A stretch of DNA of 64,000 nucleotides, from the NCBI GenBank assembly GCA_965197545.1, contig CBDANJ010000008.1, positions 1,488,001 to 1,552,000 on the forward strand. Reading direction: 5' to 3'. The notes beneath the pieces are model-generated. The model made no database searches. It saw only the letters and a list, made by a program, of their open reading frames with translations, and was not told where the DNA came from. This DNA is from CATOSP01 sp965197545. GTDB lineage: Bacteria; Chloroflexota; Dehalococcoidia; Lucifugimonadales; UBA3495. The position numbers and the translations under genes are program-made. Of this stretch, positions 58,303 to 64,000 are shown in pieces; position 1 is the first letter of the stretch, and the number at the start of each line of letters is the position of its first letter.

Positions 58303-59991
58303 CTAACCGCTGTTGGCTCGGGTTGGGCTGGGGGCTGACGGCGGGAAGTATTCCTCAATGGGAATCTCGATCACACTTGGACGGTCCTCCGCCAAGGCGG
58401 CCTGCACCGCGTCCCCGATATCTTCCGGCCTTTCCACGTAGAAGCCCCGAGCCCCGTAGACCTCGGCCAGCTTGTCGAACCTCGGGTTTTCCAGGTCGAC
58501 GCCGATGTACTTTTCCTCGAAGAACCGCTGCTGTTGCGCCTTCTCCGCGCCGTGGCAGCTATTGTTCAGGACTATGCTGACCAGGGGAATGCCCCACCGC
58601 ACAGCGGTGTTGAGCTCCTGGGAAGTGTAGAGGAACCCGCCGTCACCCTGAATGCTAATCGCCGGTCTATCGGGCCTGCCCAGCTTGGTTCCCAGCCCCA
58701 CGCTCAACCCCATGCCCAGCCCGCCCTGGCCCGCGTAGTTGAACATGGTGCGCGGCTCCTCGAACTGGACACGGTCGTAGGCCAGACCCGCCGATACTCC
58801 CGCGTCTATGGTGACCATACAGTCCCGGGGCATCACCTTGGCCAATTCTGAATAGACTCGCTGGGGCATCATAGGGTCCCCGCCAAGCTCAGCCTCGGCT
58901 TGGAGACGTGTCCTGCGGTTGCCCGCAAGCTCCTCTATCGTTCCCCGCCATTCAGGGTTGGGCCGGCCTTCAGGGAACTCTTCCTTCAGGGTTCGCAACA
59001 ACTGCTGGGTCACCGCCCCCGCGTCGCCGATAATCCCTGTGGCGACGGGATGGTTGCGCCCGATTTCCTGCGGGTCGATATCGACTTGAATAATGCGGGT
59101 CTGCGGGTCCAGCACACTGTTGTTCCATGACGTTGTGGACTGGTTGATTCTTGTGCCCAACGCAAGAATCACGTCTGCCCGGTTCATTGCTTCCAAGGCT
59201 TCTCCTGAACCCCGCCCTCCCGGAGGACCCACATACAGCCGGTGACTGTTTGGAATGGCATCATTGTGACCGTAGGACGGCACCAACGCCATGTCCAGAA
59301 GCTCCGCCAAGGCCACTGCGTCGGCGCTGGCCTCCGAGTCCACGACTCCGCCCCCGGCCAACAACAAGGGCCGCTGGGCATTGCGGAGCAGTGACGCCGC
59401 CTGCTGTATCGCCGTTGCGTCTCCCTCCACCCTGGTGTTTACCGCGCGGTACGAGCCAGCGGCTGGCGGGTCGAATTCCAAAGTTTGACCGTCGATGAGG
59501 TCCCGGGGAATGTCCAGAAACACCGGGCCTCGTTTGGCGGTAAGGGCGGTGCGGAAGGCGTGCTGCATGAGTTCCGGGATTCGCTCCGTTTTGTTGACCT
59601 GAAGCGCCAGGTTGGTGACCGGCTCGAACAGGCTCACCAGGTCGAAGGCCTGCGAGCCGTCCCGGTAGATGTAGTCCTGCGCGGTGTCTCCCGCGATGAC
59701 CATCACGGGGGCATGTCCCTTGTAAGCAAGCGAGATGCCGGTTAGGAGATTGATCGTCCCCGGCCCGGAGGTCGTGACGCAGGCGACAGGCTTGCCCGAC
59801 GCCCTGGCATAGCCGTAAGCCATGAAGGCTGCGCCTTCTTCGTGGCGCGTGTCGACGAATTGGATGTCTGACCTGCCGGGAAGCTCGGTGACGATACTGT
59901 TGATGGTGGTCCCTACGAGGCCGAAGATGTACTCGACTCCTTCGGCCCGCAGACCCTCGATGATGGCTTGCCCGGCGCTCATTCGTGGCAT
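58303..59991 (-). CDS. Thiamine diphosphate-dependent enzyme (acetolactate synthase-like)
   Basis: 562 residues, three ThDP-enzyme domains. N-terminal Pyr domain with GVEYIFGLVGTTINSIVTEL and DTRHEEGAAFMAYGYARASG, then ACVTTSGPGTINLLTGI. The central domain is TPP_enzyme_M-like (PLLLAGGGVVDSEASADAVA). The C-terminal PP domain has QGDGGFLYTSQELNTAVRWG with the ThDP motif GDG to NN. Similar to acetolactate synthase large subunits and benzoylformate decarboxylase-like proteins; no FAD-specific signature stands out. Substrate unknown. It lies 80 bases upstream of the SelA-like gene on the same strand. Confidence 0.86.
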   Translation of the reverse strand: MPRMSAGQAIIEGLRAEGVEYIFGLVGTTINSIVTELPGRSDIQFVDTRHEEGAAFMAYGYARASGKPVACVTTSGPGTINLLTGISLAYKGHAPVMVIAGDTAQDYIYRDGSQAFDLVSLFEPVTNLALQVNKTERIPELMQHAFRTALTAKRGPVFLDIPRDLIDGQTLEFDPPAAGSYRAVNTRVEGDATAIQQAASLLRNAQRPLLLAGGGVVDSEASADAVALAELLDMALVPSYGHNDAIPNSHRLYVGPPGGRGSGEALEAMNRADVILALGTRINQSTTSWNNSVLDPQTRIIQVDIDPQEIGRNHPVATGIIGDAGAVTQQLLRTLKEEFPEGRPNPEWRGTIEELAGNRRTRLQAEAELGGDPMMPQRVYSELAKVMPRDCMVTIDAGVSAGLAYDRVQFEEPRTMFNYAGQGGLGMGLSVGLGTKLGRPDRPAISIQGDGGFLYTSQELNTAVRWGIPLVSIVLNNSCHGAEKAQQQRFFEEKYIGVDLENPRFDKLAEVYGARGFYVERPEDIGDAVQAALAEDRPSVIEIPIEEYFPPSAPSPTRANSG

Positions 59992-60077
59992 GGCTACCTC
60001 GATTGCTTACATGGTTAAACAGGATATACAGGATTGGGGGGATTATGGCAATCCCTTGGGTCAGGCCTGTCCGGGTA

Positions 60078-60830
60078 TCAATCCTGCCCGAAGAGTTCGG
60101 GATAACGGCCCTTAAGGTAGATGGTATTAAACCCGGAGAAGGGTAGTCCCGGCAACGCAAGGGTCCACAACATTTGGTCTCTCGCGGCAGAATTTCCCAA
60201 AGCGTCGAGTTGCCTTGTCAGCCGCTCCAGCATTTGCCATTGGACTCGACGCTGAAACCTTAGATGACGTTGGTCGTAATCTCTTAGACTGCTGTATTCG
60301 TCGTTCAGATCAATGTCCCGGATGGTCCTAAAGGCAATGGACCATTCCACATCATCAAGTTGCTCTGCGGGACACATCTTGCCGGTTTCAAAATTGAAAT
60401 TAAAAAATTCATGGGCCGGCCTGCTATCGTCGGCTTCATTCGGATTGACGTATTCTGATACCGGTAAATACTGGAAATAGTCATGTTCAAGAACGTTGTT
60501 GACAAAATCGTCGTCAACGGGCCAGCTATCGCTTTTGTGCCCATTGCACCTAGAGCAAGCATAAAGCAAATTGAGCCAGTTAAATTGTTGGTCCGGGAAC
60601 TTGTTGCGCGGCCGGAAATGTTCGATAGTTTCTTCATTGGAGTCAGGATTTTCTCTGCCGGTTGGCGTTTTACAAGACTGCTGGCAGTAGGCGCAAACTG
60701 GGCCAAAATCCCGCTTCAGGGCATCGCGTATACGACTGCGATTGGCTCCGTCCAAATCGCCCCATTGCGTGTGAGCAACCCGGATTTCGACGAAGAAACC
60801 GGGTTCCGGGGAACGTTGGACCGAGCGCAC
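60078..60830 (-). CDS. ptuB: HNH endonuclease, Septu PtuB-like
   Basis: 250 residues. The HNH module has CAYCQ (Cys46, Cys49), EETIEHFRPRNKFPD with the catalytic His71, WLNLLYACSRCNGHKS with Cys92 and Cys95 and the final N-x-H-K (96-99). The second half is an all-helical region. GTG start with GGAG in the end of the upstream gene. It follows the ATPase gene by three bases, so both are translated together. This ATPase plus HNH pair is the layout of the Septu defence system, in which PtuB cleaves DNA when PtuA senses phage. The assignment comes from architecture, not a search. Confidence 0.82.
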   Translation of the reverse strand: MRSVQRSPEPGFFVEIRVAHTQWGDLDGANRSRIRDALKRDFGPVCAYCQQSCKTPTGRENPDSNEETIEHFRPRNKFPDQQFNWLNLLYACSRCNGHKSDSWPVDDDFVNNVLEHDYFQYLPVSEYVNPNEADDSRPAHEFFNFNFETGKMCPAEQLDDVEWSIAFRTIRDIDLNDEYSSLRDYDQRHLRFQRRVQWQMLERLTRQLDALGNSAARDQMLWTLALPGLPFSGFNTIYLKGRYPELFGQD

Positions 60831-60833
60831 GGT

Positions 60834-62138
60834 TTAGCCGTTCTCCTGATTTAGGCTTTGGGACTGCCGGTATTGCGCCAACGCTTCAGCGAATTGCTGC
60901 TCGAACAACTCCATCTGCGCTGCCATTGGGCCGCCGGCCAGTAAATCCCGGTCTACGAGCCGTCGCAACTTCTCCATCTCCTGCTGACGTTCTTCTTCCT
61001 TCTCCGGGTTATCCCGCGGCCCCTCTTTACGCAGTTGCCGCAGCTTCTGAGCGTTCTTCGCAGTCTCTTCGTCTGTCGGGTCGTCTACGCCCAACATCGT
61101 CCGGAGAATTTCATCGGCGGTCCAGCCGACAATATCCTCGGTGTTAGTAGAAGCGGTGACGCCGCCATTTTCGTCCCGTTTGAGCAGATGCACCTGCCCG
61201 GCTTTCAGACCGGCCACCACAAAGGGCGAGTGGGTGGTGGCGAATATCTGCAAACCGGGGAAGTGTTCCAGCAGGGCCGGGATTACCCTCCTTTGCCAAG
61301 TAGGATGCAAGTGGTTTTCTATCTCGTCAATCAGCAGGATTGCAGGCTTATTCTCCCAGCCATCTTCCCAATTGTAATGGCGGGCCATTTTGAGGGCTAA
61401 GGCGTAAAGCCATAGGAGAGTGCCCTGCGTTCCTGAACTGAGGGCGCCGGCGTACAGTGGTTCCCCTAAGATTTCGTCGTTGGTCTCAATTCCCATGCCA
61501 TAGTGAACGACCCTGCCCGTATCAGAAATTTCACGCCCTTCATCTATTTCAATGTAGGAATGGGGGACCTTACCGTGTATCACTTCGCGGCAGATGCTCC
61601 TGGCACAGGAGTAACCAACCGCTATAGCCTTTCTGAATTGGTGCCGTTCGACCAAGTCCTCAACATAACCCTTGCGAACACAATCGATCACTAATTCCAG
61701 GTATTTGGCGTTGAAGACGCCGGATTCAGCAGTTGAAAGAAGATCGTACAACGGCTCGGCATAATCTCCCAACGGATTATCGGACTGAACATTATCTGCT
61801 CTATCGATTCGATGGCTGAAAATGTGCTGGGCCGCGAGGTTGATCCGAGCCGCAGGTATATACAGGAAAGGCACATTATCCCAATCATCATTCATTACTA
61901 AATGAACATACGCGCCTTCGCCTTGATAATAAGAGACCTTCTTATCGTTAAGATAATAACCTGGGTTAAGAGCGGAAGCTCTATCCGCTGCCGGGAGCAA
62001 ATCAATTATTGCCCGCAATATCGTGCTTTTCCCGGAAGCGTTCGGTCCGACGAATAGATTGACTTTTTCGTTGAACTTGAACTCAACCGTCGTGGTGAAC
62101 GGCGGTACTCTGCTGATCCCAATTCTTGTGAGGTGCAT
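60834..62138 (-). CDS. ptuA: Septu PtuA-like ABC/SMC-type ATPase
   Basis: 434 residues. Walker A LFVGPNASGKSTILRAIIDL (31-38 core), an ABC-signature-like LSSGTQGTLLWLYALALKMA, Walker B AILLIDEIENHLHPTWQRRV, and the switch His in IFATTHSPFVVAGL. The C-terminal part (about 350-430) is charged and coiled-coil prone. Such AAA_21/SMC-like ATPases are the sensor of Septu and of related two-gene defence systems. The downstream HNH gene is adjacent. No reverse transcriptase or retron RNA was seen, so it is not a retron-Septu type. Confidence 0.83.
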   Translation of the reverse strand: MHLTRIGISRVPPFTTTVEFKFNEKVNLFVGPNASGKSTILRAIIDLLPAADRASALNPGYYLNDKKVSYYQGEGAYVHLVMNDDWDNVPFLYIPAARINLAAQHIFSHRIDRADNVQSDNPLGDYAEPLYDLLSTAESGVFNAKYLELVIDCVRKGYVEDLVERHQFRKAIAVGYSCARSICREVIHGKVPHSYIEIDEGREISDTGRVVHYGMGIETNDEILGEPLYAGALSSGTQGTLLWLYALALKMARHYNWEDGWENKPAILLIDEIENHLHPTWQRRVIPALLEHFPGLQIFATTHSPFVVAGLKAGQVHLLKRDENGGVTASTNTEDIVGWTADEILRTMLGVDDPTDEETAKNAQKLRQLRKEGPRDNPEKEEERQQEMEKLRRLVDRDLLAGGPMAAQMELFEQQFAEALAQYRQSQSLNQENG

Positions 62139-62209
62139 ACCAACAACCCCCAGTCGCCCGGCGCATAACTCCCGCTACCCCTTCAAGTGTACCATAGCCG
62201 TTGCAGCGG

Positions 62210-62722
62210 TCAGGGCCCCGTGCAGTTCTCCAGGGGGACCGTGTCGGTGGTGCGCCTCTGCCCTGCAATCACCAACTCAAGGTCGGTGGCCCCGACCTCG
62301 AACTTGTTGGTATTGAGGGTCCGGCTGTCCGATTCCTTGGTGTATATGGTGATCGATTGGTCGAACCCTTTTGGCCTAAAGAACGTCGTTCTGGCCTTGT
62401 CCTGTACCCGGTACGTGGCATACAGCGACTCGGGGGCATTGTTCCGGATCGTGAAAGCGAGGTTTAGCTCCACGGGGCCACCCGTTTCCACGGCTTGCCA
62501 CGTGCAGCTATCGATCGTAATTTCCAACTCGCTGGGAGGGCGGACCCTTTGGCCAGTCTCCCCGGCGCGAGCCCGCGGCGACCCTGGCGTAATCAACAAC
62601 TTCGGCGCCTCACGGGAGTCTGCCCCACCACTCGAGTCCTCGTCCGAGGGCGCGGTCCCACCGCACGCCGCAACCAGAGCCATGACGAGGATGATGAGCA
62701 GGAGCGCTGATACGCTTCTCAC
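62210..62722 (-). CDS. Predicted lipoprotein
   Basis: 170 residues. A signal peptide RSVSALLLIILVMALVAAC ends in a lipobox LVAAC with the lipidated Cys20. A Ser/Gly/Asp-rich linker then leads to a beta-rich domain (PVELNLAFTIRNNAPESLYA) of about 110 residues. GTG start. It overlaps nothing, begins eight bases after the permease gene stop, and probably belongs to the ABC transporter operon, though it does not look like an SBP_bac_5 substrate-binding protein. Function unknown. Confidence 0.7.
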   Translation of the reverse strand: MRSVSALLLIILVMALVAACGGTAPSDEDSSGGADSREAPKLLITPGSPRARAGETGQRVRPPSELEITIDSCTWQAVETGGPVELNLAFTIRNNAPESLYATYRVQDKARTTFFRPKGFDQSITIYTKESDSRTLNTNKFEVGATDLELVIAGQRRTTDTVPLENCTGP

Positions 62723-62730
62723 GGTTCCGC

Positions 62731-63669
62731 CTACCCCCGTGCGCCGGTTCCCCGCAGCCGTGGATCAAGGACATCCCGGAGGGCGTCTCCCAACAAGTTC
62801 CACGCAAACACCACGATGATAATGGCGGCGCCAGGGAATATAGGCTGCCACCAAGCCACCGCGATGTACTGCGACGAGGAGCTGTTGAGCATTCCGCCCC
62901 ATGAGGGCTCGTTGGGTGGAGTCCCCACTCCCAGGAAGCTCAAGCTGGCTTCGGAAATAATCGCCCCTCCCAGGTGGAAGGTGGTGATTACGATATAGAT
63001 GGCGAACACGTTGGGTACTATGTACCTAATCATAGTGCGCACGGTTCCCACACCCACCGCCCGGGCAGCCAGGATGTAGTCCATCTCGTTGATGGCCAAC
63101 GCCTGGGAACGGATGATCCGGGCGGCGCTGGGAATGTACGACACGGAAAGGGCGAACACGACATTGTTGATGGAGGCGCCCAGGGCCGCCATGATGGCTA
63201 TTGCCAAGATTATCCCGGGGAACGCGATCATCGCGTCCATGAAGCGTTGGACCACGAGGTCGAACTTGCCGCCCCAATAGGCGCTGGCGATGCCCACCGC
63301 CAGGCCCAGGGTGGTGCCGATGAAAGACGCCAAAATTCCCACGTAAATTGAAATCCAAGCGCCGTTGAGCAATCGGGCGAAGACGTCGCGGCCAATCTTG
63401 TCTCCACCGAACCACGCCTCCGCGCCTGGCGCGACGTTGATGCGGGATACTATTGGCTTGTAGGGGTTCGCTATGAGGCCGACTGCCGGTTCGACGAATT
63501 TGACGTATACCGCCAGTATGATGAGTAAGGCGGCGATGGTGGCTCCCAGCGTCCCCAACGGCTTGGTCTTCAAGAACCGCATGACGTTGTACGTCACGCC
63601 CCGTTTTGGCAGTTGTGCCAGCAGTGTATCCGGCGAGCTAGCTATAGCAATTTCTTGCCGCTGGACCAT
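62731..63669 (-). CDS. Peptide/nickel-type ABC transporter permease (DppC/OppC-like)
   Basis: 312 residues with six membrane segments in the core. An N-terminal tail, then FLKTKPLGTLGATIAALLII, the domain DVFARLLNGAWISIYVGILA, FIGTTLGLAVGIASAYWGGK, and the EAA-like motif AARAVGVGTVRTMIRYIVPN. The FxGxxxAxxxAxxL region (FPGIILAIAIMAALGASINN) and FLGVGTPPNEPSWGGMLNSS end-block are typical of DppC. It pairs with a DppB-like permease upstream. Transports oligopeptides or similar; substrate set by a binding protein not in this window. Confidence 0.9.
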   Translation of the reverse strand: MVQRQEIAIASSPDTLLAQLPKRGVTYNVMRFLKTKPLGTLGATIAALLIILAVYVKFVEPAVGLIANPYKPIVSRINVAPGAEAWFGGDKIGRDVFARLLNGAWISIYVGILASFIGTTLGLAVGIASAYWGGKFDLVVQRFMDAMIAFPGIILAIAIMAALGASINNVVFALSVSYIPSAARIIRSQALAINEMDYILAARAVGVGTVRTMIRYIVPNVFAIYIVITTFHLGGAIISEASLSFLGVGTPPNEPSWGGMLNSSSSQYIAVAWWQPIFPGAAIIIVVFAWNLLGDALRDVLDPRLRGTGARG

Positions 63670-63708
63670 GAGTTTCTCTTACCCCTTATGCAGACCGGGT
63701 CTTTAGGT

Positions 63709-64000
63709 CTAGTTGTATCGGATCCTGGGGTTTAGCCAAGCGTAGGTTAGGTCGGTCATCAGGTTTGCCACCAGGACCATGACGCCGAATATCACGATGA
63801 TGGCCTGGATCATCGGGTAGTCCCGGTGTTGGACCCCTTCGATCAGTAGCCGCCCCATCCCGGGCACGGAAAATACGATCTCGGTGACCACGGAGCCTGA
63901 AGCGGCGTTGCCCAGCGCCAAGCCGAAGATGGTGACCACCGGCAGCACTGCATTCTTGAGAGCGTGCCTGTAGATCACGATCTTTTCCGCGAGGCCCTTG
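63709..64000 (-). CDS. Peptide/nickel-type ABC transporter permease (DppB/OppB-like), partial
   Basis: C-terminal 96 codons of a permease whose 5' part lies beyond the window. The frame continues past the apparent GTG at 63978 to the window edge, reading KGLAEKIVIYRHALKNAVLP, which is the EAA-loop end of DppB (AKGLS..VL.RHALRNA). SGSVVTEIVFSVPGMGRLLI, then RDYPMIQAIIVIFGVMVLVA and a final LTYAWLNPRIRY match the DppB C-terminus. It precedes the DppC-like gene by 39 bases on the same strand. Confidence 0.88.
   Translation of the reverse strand, partial: KGLAEKIVIYRHALKNAVLPVVTIFGLALGNAASGSVVTEIVFSVPGMGRLLIEGVQHRDYPMIQAIIVIFGVMVLVANLMTDLTYAWLNPRIRYN

Noticed and set aside
60000..62200. Retron or reverse transcriptase with the Septu genes
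   Set aside because: No reverse transcriptase motif (YADD) and no msr/msd-like inverted region nearby.
1..64000. tRNA, rRNA genes and CRISPR arrays
   Set aside because: All gaps over 60 bases were scanned by eye for T-loop/anticodon patterns and for regularly spaced repeats; none found, although eye scanning can miss divergent tRNAs.

Overview
The window is bacterial, roughly 58-60% GC, gene dense, with short intergenic gaps. No rRNA or tRNA gene and no CRISPR array was found by eye. Gene content points to a Chloroflexota (Dehalococcoidia / SAR202-like) genome: an enolase-superfamily enzyme, a luciferase-like flavin monooxygenase, NIPSNAP proteins, PIG-L deacetylase, lone molybdo-hydroxylase, GMC oxidoreductase, DUF1501/DUF1800 pair and organosulfur genes. 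This placement is an inference from gene content, not a phylogenetic result.

Layout. 0-5 kb: minus-strand sulfur cluster (MFS transporter, four-domain rhodanese, sulfite-oxidase-like molybdoenzyme, cupin). 5-11.2 kb: small proteins, a MaoC-like hotdog protein, PIG-L deacetylase, ArsM-like methyltransferase, then a catabolic run (ThDP half-enzyme, mandelate racemase-like enolase, two NIPSNAP proteins around a retropepsin-like gene). 11.2-18 kb: a wrecked dCTP deaminase carrying a 78-bp miniature element, GNAT, alcohol dehydrogenase, HAD phosphatase, a DUF4258/DUF2283 toxin-antitoxin-like pair and UvrD/PcrA. 18-31 kb: class V aminotransferase, DUF1015, FMN alpha-hydroxyacid oxidase, a decayed HigBA pair, luciferase-like oxidoreductase, two tandem sodium/solute symporters, xanthine-dehydrogenase-type large subunit, dodecin. 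31-36.5 kb: a large N6-adenine DNA methylase pseudogene, a methyltransferase, a retropepsin gene cleanly split by the second copy of the 78-bp element, TenA. 36.8-40.8 kb: replication operon rplI-dnaB-dnaD-like-double AAA loader. 40.85-42 kb: an IS4-type insertion sequence with a frameshifted transposase.

42-52 kb is the most interesting part. It holds two selenoprotein genes read through in-frame TGA codons: a GrdA-like glycine reductase protein A (CxxU, with a hairpin just after the TGA) and a glutaredoxin-DinB fusion (UxxC). A short protein matching only the N-terminal part of GrdB lies near grdA. Both reading frames stop at the TGA in an ordinary ORF scan, so automatic annotation would miss or truncate them. 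The host must therefore decode selenocysteine; the selA/selB/selC/selD machinery is not in this window (the SelA-like protein at 57-58 kb looks like a paralog, not the tRNA enzyme).

52-64 kb: ammonium transporter with a palindrome at its promoter, NHL-repeat protein, DUF1501/DUF1800 pair, SelA/DgaE-like PLP enzyme, acetolactate-synthase-like ThDP enzyme, a two-gene Septu-type defence system (PtuA ATPase plus PtuB HNH nuclease), and the start of a peptide/nickel-type ABC transporter operon that runs off the window.

Genome decay and mobile activity are prominent: two copies of one miniature element with 5-bp target duplications, an IS4 element, REP-like palindromes inside or next to genes, and at least four broken genes (dCTP deaminase, higA, N6-methylase, retropepsin).
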